64,000 bases of DNA from CAYZJD01 sp964483455 (GCA_964483455.1 CAZACK010000005.1:1-64000), one strand, 5' to 3'; positions 32,899-42,228 are shown, counted from the stretch's first letter. Numbers and translations: made by a program. The notes: generated by a model from the letters alone, not told the origin.

Positions 32899-33921
32899 AT
32901 GAAGCGTATCGCACGGCTCGGATTGGCCGCGGGCGGCGTAGTTTGCCTCTCCGGCGCGGCCCGGGAAGCTCCCGCGCCCGAGCTCGTCGAAGCGCGCATG
33001 ATCTGGAGCCGCGCCCCGCACAACGCATTCACGGACCTGATTCGCTTCAAGGACCGGTGGTACTGTGTGTTCCGCGAGGGGGAGAAGCATGTCTCTCCGG
33101 ACGGCGCCATCCGCATCCTGACCTCGGCGGACGGCGAGGTGTGGGTGCCGGCCGGGCTACTCACTTCGAGGGACGCTGACCTGCGCGATCCGAAGCTCAC
33201 CGTCACGCCGGACCAACGGCTCATGCTCACCGCCGGCACCGCCGAACGCATGGGCGCGGGTATCCTCCACCAGACCTACGCCTGGTTTTCGCGACAGGGC
33301 CGCGATTGGAGCGAGTCGGTCCGGATCGGCGACGAGAACTACTGGCTGTGGCGTGTCACCTGGCACCTGGATCATGCCTACGGCGTCGCCTACAGCACAA
33401 ACGGCGAGCGCTCCACTCGTCTCTACGCGAGCAAGACCGGGAATTCCTTCACTCCGCTGGTGGACCCGCTGTTCACCCGCGGCTACCCCAACGAGGCCTC
33501 GATTCTCTTTCTGCCCGACAACCGCGCGCTCTGCCTGCTCCGCCGCGACGGCGACGAGCCCTCCGCGCAGCTCGGCTCGGCCGTCCCGCCGTATCGCTCG
33601 TGGACGTGGAAGGACCTTGGCGCTAAGATCGGCGGCCCACACCTGATCCGGCTGCCGGACGACCGGATCGTCGCCGCCGTGCGCCTGTATGACGGCCAGA
33701 TCCGAACGTCCCTCTGCTGGCTCGATCCCGAGGCCGGCTCGCTGGCCGAATTCCTCAAGTTACCTTCTGGCGGCGACACGAGTTATCCGGGCCTCGTTTT
33801 CCACGATGGCTTGCTGTGGGTGAGTTACTATTCTTCCCACGAGGGCAGGACGGGCATCTACTTGGCGAAAGTCCGTTTTCCGCAGCCGGTGAAGGAGACC
33901 CGGAAGCGGTTCAGCTTCTAA
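32899..33921 (+). CDS. Exported sialidase-fold (BNR) protein
   Basis: A protein of about 340 residues with a signal-like N-terminus (MKRIARLGLAAGGVVCLSGA) and a five/six-bladed sialidase-type propeller: NAFTDLIRFKDRWYCVFREGEKH, IRILTSADGEVW, DLRDPKLTVTPDQRLML, TWKDLGAKIGGPHLIRLPDDRIVAAVR, GDTSYPGLVFHDGLLWVSYYSS. True sialidase Arg triad and Tyr/Glu pair cannot be confirmed, so hydrolase activity is uncertain; these proteins in soil acidobacteria often accompany other glycan enzymes. The ATG at 32899 starts the signal peptide. Confidence 0.68.
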   Translation: MKRIARLGLAAGGVVCLSGAAREAPAPELVEARMIWSRAPHNAFTDLIRFKDRWYCVFREGEKHVSPDGAIRILTSADGEVWVPAGLLTSRDADLRDPKLTVTPDQRLMLTAGTAERMGAGILHQTYAWFSRQGRDWSESVRIGDENYWLWRVTWHLDHAYGVAYSTNGERSTRLYASKTGNSFTPLVDPLFTRGYPNEASILFLPDNRALCLLRRDGDEPSAQLGSAVPPYRSWTWKDLGAKIGGPHLIRLPDDRIVAAVRLYDGQIRTSLCWLDPEAGSLAEFLKLPSGGDTSYPGLVFHDGLLWVSYYSSHEGRTGIYLAKVRFPQPVKETRKRFSF

Positions 33922-33931
33922 CGGATTCTTC

Positions 33932-34018
33932 AGCCGCCGATGGACGCCGATAAGCGCCGGTCCAGTCCGGGAGATTGGTCCCTGCTCATTCGGCGTCTAT
34001 CGGCGTTCATCGGCGGCT
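33932..34018. repeat. Long inverted repeat built from CGCCGAT units
   Basis: A 28-base left arm (33932-33959, starting agccgccgatgg) matches the reverse complement of a 28-base right arm (33991-34018, ending catcggcggct) at 25 of 28 positions, with a 31-base spacer. The same arm occurs at 7920-7951. This is a dispersed palindromic repeat. The right arm contains the stop codon of the adenosine deaminase gene. Confidence 0.8.
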
Positions 34019-34994
34019 ACAGGTTCCTTTTCGGCTTCTCAGGCCGCCGCGGCAACTCGCCTCCGGCGGCGCCGCCAAAACTGTAGCGGAACCCGTTCTC
34101 GGACACGATCCGCAGCTCCTCCTTCCGGAATCCAAACTCCCGCGCGGCGATCTCGTACTCCCGCACCAGCGTCGTCCGGAACATCGCCGGATCGTCCGTG
34201 TTGAGCACAATCGGGACCCCGGCGTCGTACAGCCGCCGCACCGGGTGGTCTGCCAGTGACCGCACCGCGCCGGTGGCAACGTTGCTCGAAATGCAGATCT
34301 CGAGCGGGATGTCGCGGTCTCGCAGATGCTTCAGCAACGCCGGGTCCTCCACCGAGCGAATCCCGTGGCCGATCCGCTCGGCGCCCAACTCCAGCGACGT
34401 CCAAATCGATTCCGGCCCTGTCGTCTCGCCCGCATGCGCCGTCAGCCGCAGCCCGTTGCGCCGCGCGAACGCGTACACCTCGCCAAACCACTCCGCTGGC
34501 CCTCGCGCCTCGTCCCCGCCAATGCCAAATCCGACGATCCCCTGCCCCAGACGTTCCGCCGCCAGTTCCGCCACCCGCCACGCCGGCTCGACGCCGAACT
34601 GCCGGACTGCGTCCAGCAGCCAGCACACCGTCACCGGAGACCGCTCGCTCTCCGACCGCACCGCCTCGAAGATCGGCGCGAATTCCTGGCCGCGCCAGAG
34701 AATGACCCCCGCCGACAGGATGATCTCCGCGTACCGCACCCCCTCGACCTCCAGCCGGGCCAGCAGCGCCCGTGTCGCCAGCGCGTAGTGCTCGGGCCTC
34801 TCCAGCCGCGATGTCACCCAGGCGAAGCTTTTCAGAAAGCCCTGGAAGTCGTCGTGCCGGTATCGCGCCCGGATTTCCTCCAGCGTCAGATCCGGCGCGA
34901 TTTCCAAGAGCGTCTCCGGCTCGATCGCCCCTTCCAGGTGCAGATGCAGCTCCGCCTTCGGCAATTCCTGGTAGAAGCCCGGCATCCCTGCCAT
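34017..34994 (-). CDS. add: Adenosine deaminase family protein
   Basis: A 325-residue zinc-dependent purine deaminase. The metal-binding and catalytic residues are in place: ELHLHLEGAI (H-x-H, near residue 16), HAGET (zinc His and catalytic Glu, about 190), ERIGHGIRS, and VLNTDDPAMF (zinc Asp and neighbour, about 265). It may act on adenosine, adenine or a related aminopurine such as aminodeoxyfutalosine; this last is worth noting because the organism uses the futalosine pathway and needs an aminofutalosine deaminase in some versions. Its last codons and stop lie in the palindromic repeat. Confidence 0.88.
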   Translation of the reverse strand: MAGMPGFYQELPKAELHLHLEGAIEPETLLEIAPDLTLEEIRARYRHDDFQGFLKSFAWVTSRLERPEHYALATRALLARLEVEGVRYAEIILSAGVILWRGQEFAPIFEAVRSESERSPVTVCWLLDAVRQFGVEPAWRVAELAAERLGQGIVGFGIGGDEARGPAEWFGEVYAFARRNGLRLTAHAGETTGPESIWTSLELGAERIGHGIRSVEDPALLKHLRDRDIPLEICISSNVATGAVRSLADHPVRRLYDAGVPIVLNTDDPAMFRTTLVREYEIAAREFGFRKEELRIVSENGFRYSFGGAAGGELPRRPEKPKRNL

Positions 34995-35004
34995 AATATC
35001 TGCG

Positions 35005-37179
35005 ATGACCAGATCGGAAATCGACGCTCTCGTCGGCGGCTATCACGGGGACCCGTTCGGAATCCTGGGACCGCACGCCGTCAACGAGCCCGGCGAGCCA
35101 CCCGCCTGGGAGGTCCGCGCCTTCCTCCCCCAGGCCTCCGAGACGGCCGTGATTGTGGACGGCGAAGCATACCCGATGGAGAAGATCCACTCCGACGGGT
35201 TCTTCCTCGCCCGCCTCGCCGGGCGGCCGCGCCCCTATCTGCTCCGTGTCGCGTTGTGGAGCGGCTCCTCCGAGGACGTCGAGGATGTCTACCGCTTCCC
35301 TCCCCTGCTCACCGGCTTCGAGCTGCACCTGTTCGGAGAGGGCACGCACTACGAGGCTTACAACATGCTCGGCGCGCACATGACGTCGTGCGAGGGCGTC
35401 GCCGGCGTGCGCTTCGCAGTGTGGGCGCCGAATGCCGAGGCGGTCTACCTGGTCGGTGACTTCAATGATTGGGACACGCGCCGCAACCCGATGCGGCTCC
35501 GCGACGGCGGCGCCTGGGAGATCTTCATGCCCGGCGCCGGCGAGGGCGCCAGGTATAAGTACTTCGTCCGTTCCCGCCACCGCGCGTACCGGCAGATGAA
35601 GGCCGATCCGTACGGCTTCTTCTCAGAGGTCCCGCCCCACTCCGCCTCCGTCGTCGCCAACCTGGACGCCTACCAGTGGGGCGACGCCCAATGGATGGAA
35701 GCCCGCGCCCGCAGGGACTGGCTCAAGGAGCCGGTCTCCATCTACGAGGTGCACCTGGAATCGTGGCTGCGCGGGCCGGGAAACCAGCCCCTGACGTATC
35801 GGGAACTCGCCGCGCGCCTGGCCGACTACGTCACTCGCATGGGCTACACGCACGTCGAATTGTTGCCCATCATGGAGCACCCGTTCTCCGGCTCCTGGGG
35901 CTACCAGGTCATCGGCTACTTCACGCCGACCGCGCGCTTCGGACCTCCGCAGGACTTCATGTACCTGGTCGACCGGCTCCACCAGGCCGGCGTCGGCGTC
36001 ATCGTGGACTGGGTCCCGGGCCACTTCCCCAAGGACGCCCACGGCCTGGCTTACTTCGACGGCACGGCGCTGTACGAGCATGAAGACCCGCGCAAGGGCG
36101 AACACCAGGACTGGGGCACCAAGATCTTTAACTTCGGCCGCAACGAGGTGCGCGAGTTTCTCATCTCCAACGCGCTGTTCTGGCTGAAGCGCTACCACAT
36201 CGACGGGCTGCGCGTGGACGCCGTCGCCTCGATCCTCTACCTGGATTACTCCCGCAAGCCAGGCGAGTGGGTCCCCAACCAGTACGGCGGCAACGAGAAC
36301 CTCGAGGCCATCGACTGCCTCCGCCAGTTCAACGAGCTTGCCCACCAGGCGCCCGGCGCCATCACCATCGCCGAGGAATCCACCGCCTTCCCGGGTGTCT
36401 CCCGCCCGGTGTACCTCGGCGGCCTGGGCTTCACCATGAAGTGGAACATGGGCTGGATGCACGACATGCTCGAGTACTTCTCCAAGGAGCCAGTGCACCG
36501 CAAGTTCCACCACAACGACATCACCTTCAGCCTCCTGTACGCCTTCAGCGAAAACTTCGTCCTGCCGATCTCGCACGACGAAGTTGTCCATGGCAAGCAG
36601 TCGCTGCTGAGCAAGATGCCGGGAGACGAGTGGCAGCGCTTCGCCAACGCCCGTGCGTTCCTGGCTTACATGTACGCGCATCCTGGCAAGAAGCTCCTGT
36701 TCATGGGCTCGGAAATCGGCCAGTACGAGGAATGGAACCACACGACGCAGGTGCGGTGGGAACTGCTCGAGTTCGACTACCACCGGAAGCTCCAGGACTT
36801 CGTCCGCGAGCTAAATCGCTTGTACCGAGCCGAGCCTGCTCTGTATGAAGTCGACTACCATTGGGACGGCTTCGAATGGGTCGACCTGAACGACGTGGAC
36901 AATTCGGTGATCGCGTTCCTGCGCCGGGCGCGGAACCGCGAGGATTTCCTCCTGTTCTGCTGCAACTTTACGCCGGTGCCGCGCACGGACTATCGCTTCG
37001 GCGTGCCCGCGCCGGGCTACTACCAGGAGATCCTCAACTCCGACTCGGAGCACTTCGGCGGCAGCAACATGGGCAACGCCGGCGGCGTTGCTGCCGAGCC
37101 CATCCCGCATCACGGCCGGCCTCACAGCGTTAAAGTCACCCTGCCCCCGCTGGCGGTGGTAGCATTCAAGCGGAGGTGA
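35005..37179 (+). CDS. glgB: 1,4-alpha-glucan branching enzyme GlgB
   Basis: GH13 enzyme of 724 residues that introduces alpha-1,6 branches into glycogen. Domains: N1 (1-110), CBM48 (about 120-210; RFAVWAPNAEAVYLVGDFNDWD), catalytic barrel (about 250-600) with nucleophile Asp405 in GLRVDAVAS, acid/base Glu457/458 in TIAEEST, and third acid in SHDEVVHGK, then a C-terminal beta domain. Length and residue numbering closely follow E. coli GlgB. The start is 10 bases from the divergent adenosine deaminase ATG. No other glycogen genes are in the window. Confidence 0.95.
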   Translation: MTRSEIDALVGGYHGDPFGILGPHAVNEPGEPPAWEVRAFLPQASETAVIVDGEAYPMEKIHSDGFFLARLAGRPRPYLLRVALWSGSSEDVEDVYRFPPLLTGFELHLFGEGTHYEAYNMLGAHMTSCEGVAGVRFAVWAPNAEAVYLVGDFNDWDTRRNPMRLRDGGAWEIFMPGAGEGARYKYFVRSRHRAYRQMKADPYGFFSEVPPHSASVVANLDAYQWGDAQWMEARARRDWLKEPVSIYEVHLESWLRGPGNQPLTYRELAARLADYVTRMGYTHVELLPIMEHPFSGSWGYQVIGYFTPTARFGPPQDFMYLVDRLHQAGVGVIVDWVPGHFPKDAHGLAYFDGTALYEHEDPRKGEHQDWGTKIFNFGRNEVREFLISNALFWLKRYHIDGLRVDAVASILYLDYSRKPGEWVPNQYGGNENLEAIDCLRQFNELAHQAPGAITIAEESTAFPGVSRPVYLGGLGFTMKWNMGWMHDMLEYFSKEPVHRKFHHNDITFSLLYAFSENFVLPISHDEVVHGKQSLLSKMPGDEWQRFANARAFLAYMYAHPGKKLLFMGSEIGQYEEWNHTTQVRWELLEFDYHRKLQDFVRELNRLYRAEPALYEVDYHWDGFEWVDLNDVDNSVIAFLRRARNREDFLLFCCNFTPVPRTDYRFGVPAPGYYQEILNSDSEHFGGSNMGNAGGVAAEPIPHHGRPHSVKVTLPPLAVVAFKRR

Positions 37180-37191
37180 GGACCGCCGACG

Positions 37192-38406
37192 ATGAATCCC
37201 AAGTCTGGGGACTCGACCTTCCTGGGCCGAGTTCAACTCAAGAACTACAAGAGCATCGCGGCGTGCAGGGTGGATCTCGGCCCGTTGATGTTTCTGGTAG
37301 GTCCCAACGGGGCCGGCAAAAGCAATTTCCTGGATGCCCTGCGCTTCGTGGCCGACGCCCTGCGCACTTCACTGGATCATGCCCTGCGCGAACGCGGAGG
37401 GATTCATGAGGTTCGTCGCCGTTCCGGCGGCCATCCGACGCACTTCGCCATCCGTCTGGACTATCGTCTTTCGAGCGACACGTCTGGGCATTACGGGTTC
37501 CGCGTCGGGGCTCGACCCCAAGGCGGCTACGAGGTGCAGGATGAGGAGTGTGTCGTCGGCGAGGCGGAGTTACCGTCCGCGCACAGCTATTTTCGGGTCA
37601 AGTCCGGTGTTGTCACCGCCAGCGAGAAGGTGATGCCAGCCGCCTCCCCCGACCGCTTGTACTTGGTCAACGCATCCGGGTTGCCGCCGTTTCGTCCAGT
37701 CTACGACGCGTTGTCCAGGATGGGCTTCTACAACCTGAACCCCGACCGGATCCGGGAACTCCAGTCTCCTGACGCGGGAGAGGTCTTATCCCGCGACGGC
37801 GCCAACATCACCAGTGTCGTCGGGCAGATGGAGAAGCATGCGGCTCCGGTCAAGGAGCGCATCGAAGAGTACCTGTCCAAAGTAGTGCCAGGTGTCCATG
37901 GCGTGAAGGTGAGGGTCGTCGGCCCGAAAGAGACCCTGGAGTTTCGCCAGCAGGTGTCCGGATCCAATGAGCCATGGCGCTTTCTGGCGGCCAACATGTC
38001 GGACGGAACGCTTCGCGCGCTCGGCATTCTGGTCTCTCTCTTCCAATCCGGAAACGGGCGCGGAACCCGTGTTCCCCTGGTGGGTATCGAGGAGCCGGAA
38101 ATCGCCCTGCATCCCGCCGCGGCCGGCTTGATCCTCGACGGCCTCCGCGAGGCCAGCCGCGGCACCCAGGTCCTGGTCACGAGTCATAGTCCCGATCTCC
38201 TTGACGACAACGGACTCGATACATCCATGATTCTCGCCGTGCATGCGGACCAAGGGCGGACCGTGATTGCTCCCGTCGACAAGACCGGCAAGTCGGCGTT
38301 GCGCGACCGCCTGTACACGGCCGGGGAACTTCTGCGTTTGAACCAGTTGAGGCCTGCCCCGTCCGGCGCCATCGCCGAGCAGCAACGCCTGTTCGACGTC
38401 GACTGA
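37192..38406 (+). CDS. AAA/ABC-type ATPase, candidate defence component
   Basis: A 404-residue ATPase of the AAA_21/OLD-type group. Walker A GPNGAGKSN (residues 37-45) follows an N-terminal NYKSIAACRVDLG strand-loop; a signature-like NMSDGTLRALG, Walker B VPLVGIEEPEIALHP and switch His in VTSHSPDLLDD complete the site. It lacks the C-terminal TOPRIM domain of full OLD nucleases; that function is likely supplied by the next gene, which starts on the last base of its stop (TGATG). The gene follows glgB by 12 bases but is functionally unrelated. Confidence 0.85.
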   Translation: MNPKSGDSTFLGRVQLKNYKSIAACRVDLGPLMFLVGPNGAGKSNFLDALRFVADALRTSLDHALRERGGIHEVRRRSGGHPTHFAIRLDYRLSSDTSGHYGFRVGARPQGGYEVQDEECVVGEAELPSAHSYFRVKSGVVTASEKVMPAASPDRLYLVNASGLPPFRPVYDALSRMGFYNLNPDRIRELQSPDAGEVLSRDGANITSVVGQMEKHAAPVKERIEEYLSKVVPGVHGVKVRVVGPKETLEFRQQVSGSNEPWRFLAANMSDGTLRALGILVSLFQSGNGRGTRVPLVGIEEPEIALHPAAAGLILDGLREASRGTQVLVTSHSPDLLDDNGLDTSMILAVHADQGRTVIAPVDKTGKSALRDRLYTAGELLRLNQLRPAPSGAIAEQQRLFDVD

Positions 38407-39005
38407 TGCCCGTCACCATTGCTTGCGTCGTGGAAGGTCACGGGGAAGTCGAGGCAGTCCCCGTTCTCCTGCGCCGGGTCGCCATGGATTGCCTGCCGGG
38501 ACTCGCCTTAGAGGTGCCGCACCCGATCCGGATCGCCAAGAGCCGGCTGCTGCGGTCGGGTGAGATTGAGAGGGCGGTGCAACTAGCCGCCAAATCGGCT
38601 GGGACGCATGGCGCGGTGTTCGTGCTCCTCGACAGCGACGACGATTGCCCGGCTGAATTGGCTCCGCAACTGAAGGAACGAGCCTCCGCCGCGCGTCCCG
38701 ATGTCGCGCTCTCCATCGTACTCGCCAAACGCGAGTTTGAGACCTGGTTTCTCGCGGCGGCGGAGTCCCTCCGCGGATGCCGCGGCCTCCCGCCGGACAT
38801 GGCGGCCCCAGCCGGTCCCGAGGCAATTCGAGGCGCCAAGGAGTGGATCGGCCGCCAGATGCCCAATGGATACACTCCGACCCTGGACCAGCCGGCGTTC
38901 GCATCGGTGTTCGACTTGAACGAAGCCCGGCGCTCCCAGTCATTCGACAAGTGCTATCGCGAGATTGCCCGCCTCCTGACCAAGCTGCGGCAACACGCGC
39001 CATGA
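38406..39005 (+). CDS. DUF4276 (TOPRIM-like) protein, partner of the ATPase
   Basis: A 199-residue protein. ACVVEGHGEVEAVPVLLRR at the N-terminus and FVLLDSDDDCPAEL near residues 70-84 provide the Glu and Asp-x-Asp positions of a TOPRIM metal site; IVLAKREFETWFLAAAESL is a hallmark of the DUF4276 group. It is translationally coupled to the ATPase (TGATG). ATPase plus small TOPRIM pairs are known in phage defence (AriA-AriB of PARIS, split OLD/Gabija-type systems); membership here is inference. Confidence 0.82.
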   Translation: MPVTIACVVEGHGEVEAVPVLLRRVAMDCLPGLALEVPHPIRIAKSRLLRSGEIERAVQLAAKSAGTHGAVFVLLDSDDDCPAELAPQLKERASAARPDVALSIVLAKREFETWFLAAAESLRGCRGLPPDMAAPAGPEAIRGAKEWIGRQMPNGYTPTLDQPAFASVFDLNEARRSQSFDKCYREIARLLTKLRQHAP

Positions 39006-39011
39006 TCACCC

Positions 39012-40459
39012 ATGCCTCCATCCCCCGACTTCCTCATCATCGGCGGCGGCCACAACGGCCTCGTTGCCGCCGCCTATCTTGCCCGCGCCGGCCGGAGGGT
39101 CCTCGTCCTCGAAAGCCGCGAGATGGTCGGCGGCTGCTCGGTTACGGAGGAGATCTGGCCCGGCTATCGCGTCTCCACCGCCGCCTATCTGACCAGCCTG
39201 CTGCACGAGCGCGTCATCCGCGATCTTGAACTCGAGCGGTTCGGCTACAAGGTCGATGCCAAGGACCCCGCCTTCTTCTCCCCGTTTCCCGACGGCCGCT
39301 GCCTCTTCATGTGGCAGGACCGCCAGCGCACGCTCGAGGAGATCGCGAAGTTCTCGCGCCGCGACGCCGAGCGCTACCCGGCCTACGAAGACCACATCGA
39401 GCGGCTCTCGCGCATTGTCGAGGAGTTACTGCTCGTCACCCCGCCGCAATTCCCGCCGGACGGCCTCGGGGACGTCTTCGAATACCTGAAGCTCGCCGCC
39501 CGCCTCTATCGGATCGGACGGCGCGATCTCGCCGGACTCGTGAAGATCTTCACCCAGAGCGCCGCCGACATGCTCGACGAATGGTTCGAGTCCGAGGAGC
39601 TGAAGGTGACGCTCGCCACCGACGGCGTCATCGGTGCCAACGGCGGGCCGCGTTCCCCCGGGACGGCCTACATCCTGCTCCACCACTCGATGGGCGGCGT
39701 CGCCGGCAAGCGCGGCCTCTGGGGATTCGTCCGCGGCGGCATGGGCGCGGTTTCCGAAGCGATCGCCGCCTCCGCCCGCAGCCGCAGCGCGATGATCCGC
39801 ACCGGCGCATCCGTCGAGAAGATTCTGGTCCGGAACGGGCGGGCCGCCGGCGTCGTTCTGGCGGGCGGCGAGGAGATCCAGGCGGGCGCCGTCGTCTCCA
39901 ACCTCGATCCGAAGATGACCTTCCTCCGCCTGATCGAGGAGAAGGAACTGGACCCGCGATTTGTCGAGTCGATACGCCGCTACCGGTGCGAAGGCACGTC
40001 GCTCAAGATCAACCTCGCCCTCAGCGGGCTTCCCCAGTTCCGCGCTCTGCCGGGCGCGCCCGGCCCGCAGCATCGCGCCACCATGCACATCTGCCCCTCG
40101 ATCGAGTACGTCGAGCGCGCCTGGGATGACGCCAAGTACGGCCGCCCATCCGAGCGCCCGCTGCTCGAACTGACTATCCCCACCATGTACGATCCGTCGC
40201 TGGCCCCGCCAGGCAGGCACATCATGGGCATCTTCCTCCAGTACGCGCCCTACAGGCTCCGCGAGTCCAACTGGGACGAGCTTCGCGAGCCGTTCGCCAA
40301 CAGGGTGATCGGCCTGATCGCCGAGTACGCGCCGAACATCCGGTCTATCATCGAGCGAAGACACGTGCTGACGCCGCTCGACCTGGAGCGCCGCTTCGGC
40401 CTCACCGGCGGGAACATTTTCCACGGCGACATGAGTCTCGACCAGATGTTCCTCATGCG
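39012..40459 (+). CDS. FAD-dependent phytoene desaturase-like oxidoreductase (5' part, cut by gap)
   Basis: About 482 residues are visible before the run of N. The dinucleotide fold IIGGGHNGLVAAAYLARAG (residues 8-26) with the following VLVLESREMVGGCS is typical of carotenoid/phytoene desaturase and related NAD(P)/FAD oxidoreductases; RGGMGAVSEAIAASA and AGAVVSNLDPKMTF are further landmarks. The C-terminal FAD motif is expected just beyond 40459, so only a short end is lost in the gap. A frame that runs on through the N into the next gene is an artefact. Confidence 0.85.
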
Positions 40460-40559
40460 NNNNNNNNNNNNNNNNNNNNNNNNNNNNNNNNNNNNNNNNN
40501 NNNNNNNNNNNNNNNNNNNNNNNNNNNNNNNNNNNNNNNNNNNNNNNNNNNNNNNNNNN
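40460..40559. other. Assembly gap: 100 unknown bases
   Basis: Exactly 100 N, the conventional length for a scaffold gap of unknown true size. The genes on either side are both incomplete at the gap. Any number of genes could be missing. Confidence 0.99.
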
Positions 40560-41381
40560 TTGCGCCGATGCTATTCCCCCGTGTCGCTCTCCGCCGTCTC
40601 GGCATGGCTCGACTCCAGCCGCCCGCTGCCGCCGAACGCCGTCGCGGTCACCGTTGACGACGGCTACGAAGACGTTTTCGAGACTGGCTTCCCGGTGTTC
40701 CGCGAGCACGGCATCCCCTTCACCGTATTTCTGGTCACCGGATTCCTGGACCGGAACCTGTGGCTTTGGGGCGACCGCGTCGAGTATGCCGTGAACCTTT
40801 CAGGCCTCGCGCGGGCATCCGTAGAACTCCCAAACGGAGAGCGCCTCGCCTTTGCTCTGGCCAGCCGGGAAGATCGCGCGAAGGCAGCCTTCCACTTGAA
40901 AGAAGTCATGAAAAGGATGGATAACCGCGACCGGCTGCGCTTGCTGGAGAGCCTGCCCAGGACTCTGGACGTCGTGGTTCCCGCCGAGCCTCCGCCGGGA
41001 TACCAGCCGATGCGCTGGGACCAAGTACGCGCGATGTCAGCCGCCGGGGTCGAATTCGGCGCCCATAGCGAGTCCCACCCCATCCTTTCCAGGCTCCCGG
41101 ACGACGCGGAACTCCGCCGGGAGGTGGCCGGATCGAAAGCACGGATCGAGCAGGAACTGCGCTCCCCGGTTTCCCATTTCTGCTATCCGAACGGCCGCAG
41201 CGGCGACTTCGACCAGCGCGTGCTGGAGGCGGTCGCGGCGGCGGGCTTTCGCACGGCAGTCACCGCGGAATCGGGCCTGAACCACGCCGGCGCGGTGCGC
41301 TTTCAACTGTGCCGTATCGGCGTCGATCCCGAGCTTCCCGCGCCGTACTTCCGGCGTTCGGTCGCCGGCGTTCGCGTCTAA
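40560..41381 (+). CDS. Polysaccharide deacetylase, NodB domain (3' part, cut by gap)
   Basis: About 273 residues follow the gap. AVTVDDGYEDVF is NodB motif 1 (catalytic and metal Asp pair), GAHSESHPILSRL is motif 2 with metal-binding His residues, and SPVSHFCYPNGRSGDF is the motif with the substrate-binding Pro/Arg. This enzyme class removes N- or O-acetyl groups from exported polysaccharide. The start and perhaps 20-60 residues are missing. The next gene, a formyltransferase-like protein, suggests a cell-surface polysaccharide locus. Confidence 0.87.
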   Translation: MRRCYSPVSLSAVSAWLDSSRPLPPNAVAVTVDDGYEDVFETGFPVFREHGIPFTVFLVTGFLDRNLWLWGDRVEYAVNLSGLARASVELPNGERLAFALASREDRAKAAFHLKEVMKRMDNRDRLRLLESLPRTLDVVVPAEPPPGYQPMRWDQVRAMSAAGVEFGAHSESHPILSRLPDDAELRREVAGSKARIEQELRSPVSHFCYPNGRSGDFDQRVLEAVAAAGFRTAVTAESGLNHAGAVRFQLCRIGVDPELPAPYFRRSVAGVRV

Positions 41382-41418
41382 CCATGCCTGACACACCCGC
41401 CGGGAGGTGCTTTTCGAG

Positions 41419-42228
41419 ATGATCCTCCGCTTCGGCATCATGTGCAACGGCACAACGCTGGCCGCCTGGGAAGCGGCGTGCGTGCGCCGGTTGCTGGCCG
41501 TGGACGGCGTCGAAGCCGGCGCGCTCATCGTGGAGAAACCGCCGCCCCGCCCTGCCGTCCACCGGCCGCTGCTCAAGAAAGCAAAGACGTTGCTCACCAG
41601 CAGGAAGAAGCTGTGGCTGCTCTACGAGCGCCTGTTCGTCGAGGGCCGCATCCCGGCGCTCGAATCGGTTGAAATGCCGCTGGCTCTTGCTGACTTGCCG
41701 CGGCTGGAGTGCGAGACAGTGAGGCAAGGGAAGTTCTCTGAGTATTTCGGGGATGAAGACCTTGCCCGCATCCGGGCGCTGAAGCTGGACTTCATCCTGC
41801 GCTTCGCTTTCGGCATCATCCGCGGCGCGATTCTCACCGTCCCGCGATACGGCGTCTGGTCCTTCCACCACGACGACGAGGAGAAGTACCGCGGAGGACC
41901 CCCGGGATTCTGGGAAATCTATCACCGCGATCCCTGGACCGGGTCGATGCTGCAACGGCTCACGGACCGGCTGGATGGGGGAATCGTGCTTCGAAAAGAG
42001 CGTTTCCCGACGGTGGGCCGTTCATTCGTTCGAAACCGTGACGCATGCCTGAACGGCTGCACATCATGGCCGGCCGACGTCTGCCGGGAGATCCTCGGAG
42101 GTGACGATTCCCGCCTGTTCGCGCCGCCATCGCGATCGTCCGCGCCGGTCTACCAGTCGCCGAACGACTGGCAGATGCTCCGGTTCGTGTCCCGGATCGC
42201 GCTGAACCGGCTCCGGCCTCGCCCCTGA
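41419..42228 (+). CDS. Formyltransferase-fold protein, surface polysaccharide context
   Basis: A protein of about 269 residues. The region RALKLDFILRFAFGIIRGAILTVPRYGVWSFHHDDEEKYRGGPPGFWEI is the core of formyltransferase-N domains (L-x-D-x-x-L/R-F...G...P..G..N/S.H......GG), found in methionyl-tRNA formyltransferase and sugar N-formyltransferases; the catalytic Asn is replaced by Ser in WSFHH. Together with the deacetylase upstream, sugar modification is the likely setting. Start at ATG 41419; an in-frame GTG at 41407 is possible. Confidence 0.7.
   Translation: MILRFGIMCNGTTLAAWEAACVRRLLAVDGVEAGALIVEKPPPRPAVHRPLLKKAKTLLTSRKKLWLLYERLFVEGRIPALESVEMPLALADLPRLECETVRQGKFSEYFGDEDLARIRALKLDFILRFAFGIIRGAILTVPRYGVWSFHHDDEEKYRGGPPGFWEIYHRDPWTGSMLQRLTDRLDGGIVLRKERFPTVGRSFVRNRDACLNGCTSWPADVCREILGGDDSRLFAPPSRSSAPVYQSPNDWQMLRFVSRIALNRLRPRP

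Noticed and set aside
39012..41381. A single 789-residue protein spanning the N run
   Set aside because: Joins an FAD oxidoreductase to a NodB deacetylase across unknown sequence; the fusion is an artefact of open N codons.
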